A stretch of 64,000 bases of DNA from assembly GCA_002914845.1 (NCBI GenBank), contig JXTC01000088.1:519385-583384 (forward strand). The letters are read 5' to 3'. Numbering within the stretch: position 1 is the stretch's first letter; every line of letters begins with the position of its first letter. Origin of the DNA: Trema orientale (taxonomy: Eukaryota > Streptophyta > Magnoliopsida > Rosales > Cannabaceae). This document shows, piece after piece, positions 27,463 through 39,359 of this stretch. Under the pieces are notes generated by a model. That model had not been told where the DNA came from. It was given only the letters and a program-made list of their open reading frames with translations, and searched no databases. The translations under genes and the position numbers were made by a program.

Positions 27463-27830
27463 CATTTTGGCGGAAAGAAACACTGAACATAGAAAGAAGA
27501 CGATCAAGAAAAGCTTGAAAGAAGAAGCGGCCAGTCATGGACATAATAACATTATGCCTCTCCTTCACATCATTTCACTTGCTTTGTTCAAGATTACTAA
27601 TAACCTTATAACCTTAAATATAGTGGGTACTTCAGATCCTTCTTTGAAATCTTGGACATATATAATATATAGGTGCACGTAACAAAGAAGATGACTGTTG
27701 ATGAAGAAGTGACCAAAGCACATTCCATGATGATTGACGGTGGTGATCAGCTGTTGGTGTTTGACTGTGCCAAAGTGATGGAGACACCACAAGAGGTTGA
27801 TCACGGCTTTTTCTTGGAATCCAAAAAAAA
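27463..27830 (+). pseudogene. Decayed MSI-like copy B (leader, exon 1 and exon 2 relics)
   Basis: 27463-27540 aligns with the leader of the alpha genes: an E2F-like site followed by GAAAGAAAC and AAGCTTGAA. Around 27555-27580 lies a trace of exon 1. From 27673, after an AG acceptor, the frame VHVTKKMTVDEEVTKAHSM parallels exon 2 of copy A (AEITQKIRVDGEVNKARYM), followed after a deletion by LLVFDCAKVMETPQ. The rest of the gene is missing. It is a short, non-functional relic closer to A than to the alpha or beta copies. Confidence 0.75.
27466..27473 (+). promoter_or_regulatory. E2F-type site in relic B
   Basis: TTTGGCGG matches WTTSSCSS exactly and survives although the gene body behind it has decayed. 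Confidence 0.4.
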
Positions 27831-28340
27831 AAAAATAAAAAATTGTAGAACTATTAACTTCGTAGATTATACTATTACAGGTAATATGTAATCAATTTTT
27901 TTCTTATGAAATAATTAATTTAGAAGTAAAGAAATAAAAATTCCAATCGGACAAATTTGTGAAACCTAAGACTTAATTTGTGAAACTTAAGTCTAAATGC
28001 ACTGCAATTATAGATGTAGTGTGGTTTGGTTAGGTTTTTTCTAAAGCACTTCAAACCATACGTTTACGAATAAGCTTTATGTGTGATTTAGCGTACTAAG
28101 GAGTAAAATTAGCAAAACTGCCTGGCAAACTCCTCTACGTGTTCTTGTTTCCTTGCAAGTACCCGAAGTACCCTTTTACAAAAAAGGAAAATGGTTTAAA
28201 AATTCTTTTTTTTTTCCCTTACAAAGTTTAGTAACATTACGATCATATTCTAAAACTAATAATACTTTCATAATAAATGTGCTAGTACTATATATATATA
28301 TATTTCGTGGGACAATATAAAAAAAAAATTAAAACAATTA

Positions 28341-28780
28341 CTTTTAGCTTTCTATCAAAAAAAAAAAAATCCACATTTTTTTATTAATATCAAATAAAAC
28401 CTTCTACTTGTGTTAAATTATCAAATCTCATTAGATCTACATATATAGTTAAAATTTGAGTTAAAATTGTTGAAGATTAATTTTTTTTAGCTTTCAAAAT
28501 TAGATAAACATAATTCAAAAAAGACAATATTGTGTGTTTGAAAGTTGTTACTGATAGATTCCTAAGAGATTATAAATCATTTTTTGGTCTAAATAGCTGC
28601 CTTCTAACTATTTTTGTGGATGCTAATAGACAATTTTAAACAATAAATACATTTTTACAATAATTTTAAACTCTAATTTTGATTTGCATATGTGGATTCA
28701 GTGAGATCTGATAGAAGAACACAAATAATGTTTTATTTGATATTAATGAAAAGGCTTTTTTTTTTTTTTTTTGCTAAAAG
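28341..28780. mobile_element. Foldback MITE with long inverted arms
   Basis: The left arm (from CTTTTAGCTT at 28341, with TTATTAATATCAAATAAAAC at 28381) is mirrored by the right arm (GTTTTATTTGATATTAATGA to 28749, then GCTAAAAG to 28780). Inner parts of the arms also match, for example AAATCTCATTAGATCTACATA opposite TGTGGATTCAGTGAGATCTG. The arms exceed 90 bp. No open frame and no clear target duplication are present. Confidence 0.7.
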
Positions 28781-28921
28781 GCTAAAGTAGTGTTTTTTTC
28801 CCCATAATATTACCATATATTTTGTTTGATCTAATATACGGTCAATTAATCAGGTGAGGTCAAGTAGCCAGGTTTCAAGATTTACATCCGTTGTGACCCA
28901 CTTGGCCAAATAAGTAAGTTA

Positions 28922-29697
28922 GGCGATCTCTAATGCATTATACTAAAAAAGAGTGTGTTAATACTAAATTTAGTATGATTTAGCATGCACTTTTGAATTT
29001 AGCTTCAATGTATAATGCTAAAAGAAGTTTTATTTTGTATTTTAAATATTAATTTTATGTAGACAACTAAGACTAGCTCAATTAATTTAGGATTCTTAAG
29101 AGTGTGTAGGAGAAGATGGGTTATAACCCTAGTTAGGTCAGTTTATGTACAAACTTTATAATAAAAAATTAAAAAAATATTAATTTATATGTATAAGATA
29201 TCTTTTTTCTACTATTCACTCATATTATTTTATGATCCATTTATTCATCATAAAAATTAATAACGTTACCTACCAATTTATTTATAATTATAATTGATTA
29301 TAATTTAGTAAAGATAAACTTGTAAATAAATTCAATAAAAAAAATATACATGTATTGAATTTTGATAATACTATGAAATATATGAATATTTGAAGGATGA
29401 TGCTAAGTGTACTAAGATTGTTACATAAATAAATTAATCATATTCATCAATTAAATGATGCAAATTCACATGCCATATGTATTTGTATTACAAATTTGAT
29501 TCAAATTTTGGAATTCCTAGCATTATTCATATTTGAAAATTTAGCATGCATTATTCTTTGCTATATTTGGTACAATAAATAATACATGCTAAAAAATTAT
29601 GCCAAATATAGTAAACCATTAAGAGTTAATTTTTAACCAAATACTAAAACTTAACATTAGCATGGCATTTTAGCATGTCCATGAGAAATGCTCTTAT
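28922..29697. mobile_element. Non-autonomous element with TTTAGCAT-rich ends
   Basis: The left edge (GCGATCTCTAATGCATTATACTAAAA) and right edge (TTTTAGCATGTCCATGAGAAATGCTC) are inverted, imperfect counterparts, and TTTAGCAT or its complement recurs inside. The right half is duplicated at about 52022-52200. A smaller MITE (29395-29528) is inserted inside. Superfamily uncertain. Confidence 0.5.
29395..29528. mobile_element. MITE with 9-bp target duplication
   Basis: A 134-bp unit starts GGATGATGCTAAG and ends CCTAGCATTATTC, short inverted ends. It is flanked by the direct repeat ATATTTGAA at 29386-29394 and 29529-29537. A 9-bp duplication fits Mutator-like elements. Its interior resembles the element disrupted by the CACTA at 5340-8235, so the two are family members. 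Confidence 0.7.
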
Positions 29698-29780
29698 ATA
29701 TATGCAACTAAAGTTGACACATAATAAAAGAAAAAGAAAAAGAAAAAGTTTTTTTCTCCCTTTTGTCCAAATTCGACCTA

Positions 29781-31983
29781 TAATATTTGTGATTGAGAAT
29801 TGCAGTTATTTATTTTTGGGACCCAAAGTAAGAAGAAAATATGATAAAGACAACAACAAATTATTTCTTAAAAAATAAAACCCCACCTCTTATCAAATCT
29901 ATTCTGGGAATAAATGGGTCCTCTTCCGTTTTATGCACATTTTTCAATTCCAAAGAAAGCAACAAAGCCTGCTCAAGTTTTTAAATTTCTTTTCGTTTCT
30001 TTCCTCATTATTTTTCATTCTGATTTTCTATTTTATTTGGAATTTTAATGAGCAAAATAGAACTTTCTCCTTATGTTCTCTTTGTTCTATTATTCCAACA
30101 AACCTTTACTAAAATCTAAGTAGAAACTTATCTTTTTTTTTTTTCGATCAGATAAAAAATATTTAACAGAGAAAAGACCAAAAATAGTCTTGTAAGATTG
30201 GAGGTAGTTACAATCTTCTTCTTCGATCAGCTACAATTTGGTGCTCAAAATCCAATGAGAGAGATAGAGGAAGAAGTGAGAGAAGAGAGGAGATCGAGAG
30301 GACAGTTTTTTTTTTTTTTTTTAGAAGTTTTTCTTCTATGTATCACAGTCCACCATAAATTCTATATATTGAACTTTTTGATGACCATTAATTTTAATCC
30401 GATGGTCTACAAAAACCATCCTATATGTAGGAGGGATTTTCTCAAAAACTGGCGGGAAGAAACAGAGCAAGAAGCAAGAAAGAAAGCAAGAAAGAACTTG
30501 AATGAGTTGCTACCATGTCGGATTCGGACGATTCGTTGGCGGAAGAGAATCCCAAGATACAATCCGAGTACAATGAGCAGAAGAAGAACTGCCCCTTCTC
30601 TTACGACTTCATCGCCAATACTCCGCTCCCCACCCCAATCCCCATTCTCCCTAAGGTATAATAATTTCTCAAAGAACAGTCTTTTTATGTTTATTATGTG
30701 TTTGTTGAAATACCCTTTTGAAAAAAAATGTGTAGGTTGAGGTAACTCAGAATTTAGTTTTGGATTCAAGACTAGCTATATATGGCGCGTTTTTATGCCT
30801 CNTAATATTTGTGATTGAGAATTGCAGTTATTTATTTTTGGGACCCAAAGTAAGAAGAAAATATGATAAAGACAACAACAAATTATTTCTTAAAAAAAAA
30901 CCCCACCTCTTAACAAATCTATTCTGGGAATAAATGGGTCTTCTTCCGTTTTATGCATATTTTTCAATTCCAAAGAAAGCAACAAAGCCTGCTCAAGTTT
31001 TTATATTTCTTTTCGTTTCTTTCCTCATTATTTTTCATTCTGATTTTCTATTTTATTTGGAATTTTAATGAGCAAGAACTTTCTCCTTATGTTCTCTTTG
31101 TTCTATTATTCCAACAAACCTTTACTAAAATCTAAGTGGAAACTTATCTTTTTTTTCAATCAGATAAAAAATATTTAACAGAGAAAAGACCAAAAATAGT
31201 CTTGTAAGATTGGAAGTAGTTACAATCTTCTTCGATCAGCTACAATTTGGTGCTCAAAATCCAATGAGAGAGATAGAGGAAGAAGTGAGAGAAGAGAGGA
31301 GATCGAGAGGACAGTTTTTTTTTTTTTTTTAGAAGTTTTTCTTCTATGTATCACAGTCCACCATAAATTCTATATATTGAACTTTTTGATGACCATTAAT
31401 TTTAATCCGATGGTCTACAAAAACCATCCTATATGTAGGAGGGATTTTCTCAAAAACTGGCGGGAAGAAACAGAGCAAGAAGCAAGAAAGAAAGCAAGAA
31501 AGAACTTGAATGAGTTGCTACCATGTCGGATTCGGACGATTCGTTGGCGGAAGAGAATCCCAACATACAATCCGAGTACAATGAGTAGAAGAAGAACTGC
31601 CCCTTCTCCTACGACTTCATCATATCTCGCCCTCTTCCTCGTACGTCTCTCACCGTTCATTGGTCCACCATGTTCCCCCAACCTCACCCCCAAGTCCCAT
31701 CTCTCGCTCTCCATAGACTCCTTTTCAGCACTTATTACTGGAGAAACCGAACCATCTATCTCAGCATCGCCAATACTGAGATAGATGATGGCACAATCCC
31801 CATTCTCCCCGAGGTATAATAATTTCTCAAGAACCACCCGGTATTCGCTTAGTTTCGTTTCAAGAACAGAGTCTTTTTATGTTTATTAGAAATACCCTTT
31901 TGAAAAAAAATGTGTAGGTTGAGGTAACTCAGAATTTAGTTTTGGATTCAAGACTAGCTATATATGGCGCGTTTTTATGCCTC
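29781..31983. repeat. Tandem segmental duplication with an N at the junction
   Basis: 29781-30801 and 30803-31983 are nearly identical over the promoter, leader, exon 1, intron 1 and start of exon 2 of an alpha-type MSI copy. They differ by deletions in exon 1 and intron 1 of the left copy and by scattered substitutions. A single N at 30802 sits exactly at the junction, so a real duplication and an assembly artefact are both possible. Confidence 0.85.
30515..30801 (+). pseudogene. Truncated alpha-type MSI copy (exon 1 and start of exon 2)
   Basis: The start MSDSDDSLAEENPKIQSEYN follows the leader with CTGGCGGGAA at 30449-30458. Exon 1 has lost about 130 bp in frame and ends CCTAAG at about 30655. 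Intron 1 is followed by exon 2 from about 30736, which stops at the N after sharing the two small insertions seen in copy C. The conserved tryptophan of the YNEW motif is glutamine here. There is no downstream body; the next base block is the start of the second duplicate. Confidence 0.8.
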
Positions 31984-33859
31984 AGAATCCCAACATCGTT
32001 GGTGTGAGGACGCAGAGTACGGATGTGTATGTGTTTGATTGTACCAAACCCCATGCAAACCTGCAGTTTGAACCGGACGCGAGGCTAACGGGCTTCGCCC
32101 ACAATGTGCATGGTCGTAGACGGGCTGGTTTAGCTTGGAACAAAAAAAGGGAAGGTTACATTTTGAGTTCAAATGGTTGGACAATAGCTTGTTGGGATGC
32201 CTCTGCTGAGGCTCAACATAATTATGGAGTGATTGATATGATGAATGTGTATCATTATTTCAAGGTAATTTTAGAGCTTAAAATGTAGTTTCTCAGAGAT
32301 TTTGTGGGACTCGTTTAGACACTTGTTGTGAATTTTGCTTCAGGATACCAGGTTATTGATTCGAGATCACGTACAATGGCATTGCAAGGATGAGAATGCG
32401 TTAGGGTCTGTTGACAATGATGGCCATTTGGACATATGAGACTTGCGCACTACAGACGATCGGAGCCGAGATTATGTAAAAGCTCACGATGAATTTGAGG
32501 TTTATAGAACCTTTAACAGCTAAACTATTGTATGCATTATTGATGTTATTCCTAATGTTAATGGGAATTTCTCCTTTCAAAAACCGAGGGAAAGGAAAAA
32601 AAGAAAAACAAAGAAAGAAAGAAAAAAGTGCACGTATTTTACTATGTGTTTTCTCTCCAATCATGAATTGTAATGTGATTTCCTTTCAATTTGGCTTAGT
32701 AATCTCTAGGAATTAGATCATTTCATGACCCTTTTTTGTTACTCTTGATGTGCTTTTAAGAATTATCTTATCTTACTTTTCTCACTTTTGTCCTTTTTTT
32801 TTTTTTTTGGAGCGATCACAGGTGCACAGTCTTTCTTTTCATCCATACAATGAATGGCTTGTGGCTACAGCATCTTCAGACAAAACCGTTCGTCTATTTG
32901 ATATGCGGAAGCTAAGAGAGAGAATCTGTAATTTGGGGGGTCACACGTATTCTTTTCGCCCTTCAGTTGAGTCTTATATAATGAGTGACTTTAGTTCTGC
33001 TTTTCTCCGATCATTTTAACATGTAGAACTCTTTAGCAATGAAGCCACTTGAATCATATGCCGCTTCCTTTCTTTCTCTTGCGAATTACTGTGCTCCTTT
33101 TGGTACCTAACTTTATTTTCTCGTTTCATTATTTGTTCATATGTTTTGAGTATCTTTATTATAGAGATTTCTTAAGTGATTACAAGGATTCTAGTGTTCG
33201 AAGCGTCTTAAAACTCATATCAGTACTGGTATATTAGCTCAATTCCTGATATTAACTCACAAGTGTCAAAAAGTTATTTACAACTGAAACAAATTCTCTC
33301 CATTTTAGTTTCGTTAGGACAAAATTGTTGACGACCATGTTGGGGTGATAAACTTACCTCATCTTCCGCTCTATTTGTTTTGTTTGCAGAGAGAAGGTAT
33401 CTAAGGTTGAATGGAATCCTAACAAGGGATCGGTTTTGGCATCTTGCGGTGATGACAGAAGGGTGACTGTTTGGGACATTAACAGGTATTTGATGTCATA
33501 AGCTATACTTGGTGCCTTACATTTTCTTGGTACGTAATAGGATGAGGAGAAAGAGTGAGAGAGACCAAACATTTCATGATTTTTTTTCCTTTTCTTTTTA
33601 TAAGATCTTGTTTGTTGGTTCAAAGATACATTTCTTTCTCCCTAGTTATTGAATATTAAGAGGAGAGAGTAAGGCTAAGCGTCCTCCTGGTCTTCTGTTT
33701 TCTCATGAGGGTCATAAAGACAAGGTGACTGATTTCTCATGGAACGAACATGAGACATGGGTCATTTCTAGTGTTGCCAAGGATGGCGCTCTTCAAGTCT
33801 GGAAACTTGCTCAGAGTATACACGGTGAAGACCATGGTGGCCGTGCCATTGATGAATGA
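31523..33859 (+). pseudogene. MSI-like copy C (alpha type), multiply broken
   Basis: All six exon positions are recognisable: 31523-31813, 31918-32264, 32344-32499, 32822-32946, 33390-33485 and about 33652-33859. Lesions: TAG at 31586-31588 replaces the conserved tryptophan after QSEYNE; insertions of four bases and one base near 31965-31977 shift exon 2; TGA at 32437-32439 replaces the tryptophan of a WD dipeptide; and the acceptor and start of exon 6 are deleted (TTATTGAATATTAAGAGG instead of the usual CAG-GATTGGGGATGAG). The remaining sequence is close to alpha copy G (for example KVSKVEWNPNKGSVLASCGDD). The leader keeps a near-consensus E2F-like CTGGCGGGAA at 31457-31466. A full-length protein is not possible. 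Confidence 0.9.
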
Positions 33860-34880
33860 CTGATCCAATAGATTGATGAACATTGTCCTTACTGCAGGAT
33901 TCATTCTCACAGATTTTTAATTCTTCACCTTTATTCCGTTCTTATTTAGACGACTATACACACATTTTAATGTGTTCGATATATAATTCCAGGTCCCATA
34001 TATGCACACACCACACACATATTTTTTGCTATTAATTTTTTCTCTTTGCAAATAGAAGTACACAAAGCAGGATAGGAGAACATTCAATAGCCTAGACGAA
34101 GGAAAGGATTGTTGTAATCCAAACACTCCTATCTTTGCTTAAAGTGTATGAAGAGGATTTTACTTTGCGATAGCCAACTTTCTTTTAGAACTAATTTTAC
34201 TTTCTCAAAGAGTAAATTTAAATGATGTCCCTTACTGGACAAGTACTCATTCTCGTCACAGCTCTTCATAAACTTTCTTTTTTTTTTCCTTTCTGTTTGA
34301 TACGAATTTTTCACCCCCCTTGGCCTAGTATTGTGTTGGGTTTGCGAATTAAAGTTTTACATTGGCTAAACTTGGGGAAGTTATTGAGTTTATTAGGATT
34401 TGGGCTACTCCTAGGTTGATCTTTTAAGTTGAAACCCCGAGCCCAATATATTGAATAGTTCAAGTCACATACAGATATGATAGATAATGATAATTAGTAA
34501 TTTTTCTATTCTTCTTGCTTCCAACTAAATATGTCATTGCATCGAATTTTTAGTAGAATTAAAGGAATAATATATGTTGCGGATTGAATATCGCAACTAA
34601 ACTATTCGAATTTGTTTAGGAGATTGACGAGTTATATGAGCTTGAGCAACAAAATGAAAAGGTTGTAAGAAATATTGAAGTTGAACGTAAATCAATTGCA
34701 TGTTTAAACGGTTCCTTTTTTCTTTCAATGTAAAATTAATGAAATTTGTTAAAAGTAATCTTATGTAAACCCCTTTTTTAAACAATTCTAAATTTAAGTT
34801 AATTGCTTTAAATCAGCAGCAAAGTTTGTAATTGAATATTAAGTAATGAAATGTAACTAAACGAAAGAAACAAATTTATG
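33860..34880. other. 3' flank of copy C and spacer
   Basis: 33860-34140 is homologous to the 3' flanks of alpha copies E (39360-39700) and J (63176-63540), sharing TGAACATTGTCCTTA and a GACGAAGGAAAGGA phrase. The remainder is AT-rich with no visible gene. Confidence 0.6.
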
Positions 34881-34889
34881 TTATATATC

Positions 34890-35700
34890 AGATGATGAAA
34901 TAAAATACTATCAACGATATTGAGTAGAGGTACAATCCAAACGGGTCGCTTTCGCAATTTGGGAAAAATTGTAGCATCTATGGTAAAACATGTTGTGATG
35001 CTTCCACTTTCAACGTTATACACACCCAAGTCCCGAGTTCTACAATCACCAAGTCTAATAGTGTTCTTATCTTGGGTGAAGTATTTGGCACCCAATTAAC
35101 AAAATCTGAAGCCAATACTGATATAGAGCTAATATCACCTAAAAACAAAGCCACGTCACCTAAATTTTTCATCTCAAGCCACCCATCAAAACACTATTTG
35201 AAGATTTTGAACTTGGGTTTTTTGGGATCGAAGGCACATCCAGTGCGAGCATATCTTAGGATTTGCAAAAATTCTCCTCCATATTCCACTAGATAATTTT
35301 TGTGAAAAAAAAAAAATATCATTTTCTTGTAAACCCCTTGGAATCCCTCTTATAACCAACTTTAAATTTGGGTTTGTAATGTTGAAACATGCGAGTACAT
35401 CCCAAACAAAACCTGCTATACATAACACTGACAAAAGTCCATGTCATTCTTTAGTAGGTCTAATGTAGTCTAATTGATGAAATCCTGCAAAATGGCAACA
35501 CATATTAGATAATATGAATCTTCTATCGGGTCAGGGGTAAATAATGTAACCTTATAAAGATATTCTTGAAGAAAGCTAGGCTGATGCTTTTCTCCTGCAA
35601 GGTTACTAGTTAGATGAATTAAAGGAGGAAGGTTAATAACTTTGTTATTTTTTCCATCTTTAACCATAAATGGCTTGTAAAGAATTACCGCCAATTTTTA
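34890..35700 (-). pseudogene. F-box/DUF295 (KIB1-like) gene relic, antisense to the cluster
   Basis: On the minus strand, blocks typical of the DUF295 domain appear in order: KPFMVKDGKNNKVINLPPLI and EYLYKVTLFTPDP (35470-35694), a frame with VEYGGEFLQILRYA and PKFKIFK (about 35190-35290), then after a stop FDGWLEMKNLGDVALFLGD and SSISVLASDF (about 35080-35190), and after a frameshift TRDLGVYNVESGSIT (about 34990-35040). No F-box domain is recognised upstream. The order and wording match plant F-box/kelch-like DUF295 proteins, a family known for rapid birth and death. With stops and shifts it is a pseudogene, and the only gene-like remnant in the cluster that is neither MSI nor transposon. Confidence 0.75.
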
Positions 35701-35840
35701 CATGCTAACCATCCTTTTGAAAAGCCACTAAAATAACGTCTATCATACTGAGGAAGCAATATCTTTATCTCTAAGAATTTGTCTTCTAAGATACTATTTA
35801 TGCTCCACGTATTTATCTTTATTCTATTAGAGGAAACAAA

Positions 35841-36261
35841 AGACGTGATGATGGCTCAAACTCTGGATTTGTCTACTTTGGATTTCCTTTGTTACCAAAT
35901 GCTTATCATAGAAATATATTGGCATCTGCTATCCATGACAGGAAGATGATTCTATGGGATATTAATAGGTACGTACTTGATGTTAATATACGTACATGTA
36001 TCCATATAGTAAGCTACATGCAATAGATTGGTTGTTAATTAACTTTCACATAGTTGTTATGTATATATATTAAAGTTTTACAGCGTGTAAATAATAATTA
36101 CAAAAATGACCCTCCGGAACTGATGTTTCCGTCACGGGGGTCATAGACAGATGGTAACAGATATCTTGGGGAACAAAAATGAGCCATGGGTCATCTCTAG
36201 CGCTGCAGATGACGAAACTCTCCAAGTCTGGAAAATTGCTGACAGTGTAGTAGGCAATTAG
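35841..36261 (+). pseudogene. MSI-like relic D (beta type, exons 5-6 only)
   Basis: Exon 5 remains from about 35841 to 35968, with an insertion and the readable end ILASAIHDRKMILWDINR before a GT donor. Exon 6 remains as NDPPELMF near 36106-36130. An extra C shifts the frame, after which EPWVISSAADDETLQVWKI is readable in another frame to a stop at 36259-36261. Exons 1-4 are absent. Similarity is to beta copies F, H and I rather than to the alpha copies on either side. Confidence 0.85.
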
Positions 36262-37334
36262 GACCACCATGGGGACCACATCTGATGCTTCTTCTAATTG
36301 ATATGATTCATCAAAGATCACGGCTTCAACAATCATCACCTTTTATTTTCTTTTTGTATAGATCACATTCTTTCAAAGCACGAGTATTAGGAAAACTTTC
36401 AATTGTAGCGTAGTTTTTGAGGAATTAAGGAAAGAAATGTTTGTAATATATCAACTCCTCTGGGCCGTTAAAAATACTCTGTAATAGGACAAAATAATAA
36501 AGCGGATCTTATTTGCACTAGCCAACTTCCTTTCTGATACCCTCTTAAAGAGAAAATAAAATCTCTGGAATAAGTTTTGTTAAATTTCTGCGTATATATA
36601 TATATGTTTTAAAAAAATCAGTGACTCCATATTTATTTTTCTTCAAAAAAGGTGACAAACCTGTGGAAAACGACATACGCACAAAGACCTTAACGTGTTT
36701 AATTATACGCGAGAAACACAAGAACCCACCATACATAGTTGGTCGCATCTTTTACGTTATATTAGTTATTAACAGATATAGTTGGTCACGTTCTTCATTC
36801 AAAAACTACGTTATATTAGTTATTAACATATTTTCCTATAGAATATTCAAAACTATTTCAGGGAAAAAAAAGCGATATGTATATATATCAATAGTTTTTG
36901 TTTCCAAATAACCCGTTTAATTGAGATCATCCAGCAAGTAACAATAGTTGCAGGCTTAATTTGATGGTATAACAATATATATCATCATACGCGGCTACGA
37001 ACATGAATAATACTTTCATACTAAAATGTAATAGAAATGTACAGTATATTTATTGTTGCCTATATATACATAGTTTTGCATTACTAATCGAGTTGTGAAT
37101 TCTTGTACACGTACATGTCTCCTACTTGGACCCGGTTTTAGGATTTATACCCGTTTTGACCCATTCACACATATAAAATGAGTATCGCATATGTCTAAAA
37201 GGGTTGATTGACACGTAAAATTGCCATTGATCCTAGCATCCCCAACTTTTTTTTTTTTTTTTCTTTTTACAAATGAATAACAAATCATGTGACCGCACGT
37301 GCTTGCGAGGTTATATTTACTTATTTAGCCTTTT
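36262..37334. other. Spacer between relic D and copy E
   Basis: AT-rich, with a 3' flank of beta type (36262-36560). The part from about 37080 resembles the alpha promoters (for example TACCCGTTTTGACCCATT near 37149). No additional gene is seen. Confidence 0.5.
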
Positions 37335-37474
37335 TATATAAAACAGAGGTTGGGGCTTTTAATTTCACATTAACTAATAACAGTCTTTCAAAAGTTGGCG
37401 GGAAGAAACAGAGCAAGAAAGAAGAAGAAGAAAAGAAAAGAGAGAGAAAGAAAAAGCTTGAACGAGTTGCAGCC
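37335..37474 (+). promoter_or_regulatory. Core promoter and leader of copy E
   Basis: A TATA box, TATATAAA, lies at 37335-37342. TTGGCGGGAA at 37395-37404 is an E2F-like string one base off WTTSSCSS. A GA-rich leader follows up to the start codon at 37475. A G-box CACGTG lies further upstream near 37297. The layout matches copies G and J. Confidence 0.55.
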
Positions 37475-37819
37475 ATGTCGGATTCGGATGATGATTCGGT
37501 GGTGAAAGTGAATCCCAGGATTAAATCCGAGTACGATGAATGGAAGAAGAAGTCCCCCTTCTTCTACGACTTCATCATATCTCACCCTCTCCCTCGTACA
37601 TCTCTCACCGTTCATTGGTCCACCATGACTCCCCTAACCCACCCCCAAGACCAATCTCTCGCACTCCACAGACTCCTTTTCAACGCTTACTACCGGAGAA
37701 CCCGAACCAGCTATCTCAGCATCGCCAATGCTCCCCTCCCCACCACGGATCATGGTCCAATCCCCACTCTCCCTAAGGTATTCGCTTTATTTCGTTTCAA
37801 GAACATAAGTCTTTCTATG

Positions 37820-37861
<42 letters not shown>

Positions 37862-39359
37862 GTTTGTTGAAATACCCTTTTGAAAAAAATCCTTAGGTTG
37901 AGGTAACTCAGGATATAGCTCTGGATTCAAGACTAGCTATGGCACGCTTTATGCCTCAGAATCCTAACATTGTTTGCGCGAGGACGCAGAGTACGGATGT
38001 GTATGTGTTTGACTGTACCAGACCCCGCAAGAATGAGTTGGATCCGGATTTGACGCTAACCGGGTTCGGCCAAAGTGTGATTGGTCATGGAGGGCCTGGT
38101 TTATCTTGGCACCGAGAAAAGGAAGGTTACATTTTGAGCTCGGATTGCCATTCAATAGGTTATTGGGATGTCTCTGCTGTGGCCCAACAAAATAAAGTTG
38201 TTGGTCCAATCCATGTTTACGACTATTCCAAGGTAATTTTGGGACTTGAAAGATCGTTTCTTGGAGATTTTTTTGTGGGGTGCGTTAAACCGGCATTTGT
38301 TGATAATAGGACTCGTAAAAATTGTACTTCAGGGCACCGGACAATTGATTCAAGAGGTACAATGGCACTGCAAGAATGAGAATGTATTCGGGTCTGTTGA
38401 CGAAGCAGGTGACTTGGTCCTGTGGGACTTGCGCGCAGACAAGAGCCAACTTTCCGTGGAAGCTCACGACGTAAGGTTTCATGCAGTCTTTAAGATTGTC
38501 TTTTTTACTTGTTCTCAGTTTTAACTTTTTCTTTTTTGAATGATATCTCAGGTGGACTGTCTTTCTTTCAATCCATTCAATGAATGGTTTTTGGCTATAG
38601 CATCTGTAGATGCAACCGTTGGTCTATTTGATATGCGGAAACTAACAGAGAAGCTTTTTACTTTAGCTGGTCACAGGTATATGCTTTTCGCCTCCTTCAA
38701 TTTGGTCTTCAGAATTCGTTTGTAATGAGCTACTTTGGTCATGCTTTTCTCCTATGATCAGTGTAATATATATTTAAAACTCTTTTGCTATATACGATGC
38801 CACTTGAATCATGTGCCTAATTTGCACAAGTTCTCCTTTTTAGGTTCGTTAAGACTAAACTCTACTGATTGTTTTAATTGTTTGCAGAAGAAGGGTGTTC
38901 AAGGTCGAATGGAATCCCAATCTGGAATCGGTTTTGGCATCTTCCAGTTATGAGTATTATGACAGAAGGGTGATTATTTGGGACATAAACAGGTATTTGA
39001 TGTAATAACCTACACTTGGTACACCTTCATTTGTTTGTTAATTTGTTTTAAACTTATTATATTATTCTTAATTTCTCCTTAGTTATTTAGTAATTACAAA
39101 TAAAAGCTTACACTACAATGATGCCTTGATCAGGATTGGGGATGAGATATTAAGAGGAGATAGTAAGGCTAAGGCTAAGCGTCCTCCGGAGCTTCTGTTT
39201 TACCATGAGGGTCATAAAGACGAGATGACTGATTTCTCGTGGAACCATCATGAGCCATGGGTCATTTCTAGTGTTGCCAAGGATCACACTCTTCAAATAT
39301 GGAAACTTGCTCAAAGTATAGTGGGCGATGAGCATGGTGGCCATGATATTGTTGACTGA
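37475..39359 (+). CDS. MSI-like WD40 protein, copy E (alpha type), intact
   Basis: Exons 37475-37777, 37897-38232, 38333-38470, 38552-38676, 38888-38992 and 39134-39359 join in frame to 410 residues without a stop. The start is MSDSDDDSVVKVNPRIKSEY. FFYDFIISHPLPRTSLTVHW replaces the family motif HPLEWPSLTV. WD-repeat blocks follow: MARFMPQNPNIV, LTGFGQSVIGHG, GYWDVSA, VQWHCKNENVFGSVD, LVLWDLRADKSQ, FNPFNEWFLAIASVDATVGL, VEWNPNLESVLASSSYEYYD and [20 protein letters not shown]. The loop before PPELLF reads GDSKAKAKR, basic where MSI proteins are acidic. Intron 1 holds a poly-T run of about 40. It should fold as a seven-bladed beta-propeller of the RBBP4/7 class, but retention of histone binding is doubtful. 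All splice sites are GT-AG. Confidence 0.9.

Noticed and set aside
30198-30740. 180-codon plus-strand frame and its 31.4-kb duplicate
   Set aside because: Shadow frames across the leader and exon 1 of the alpha copies. The real reading frame starts at 30515 and 31523.
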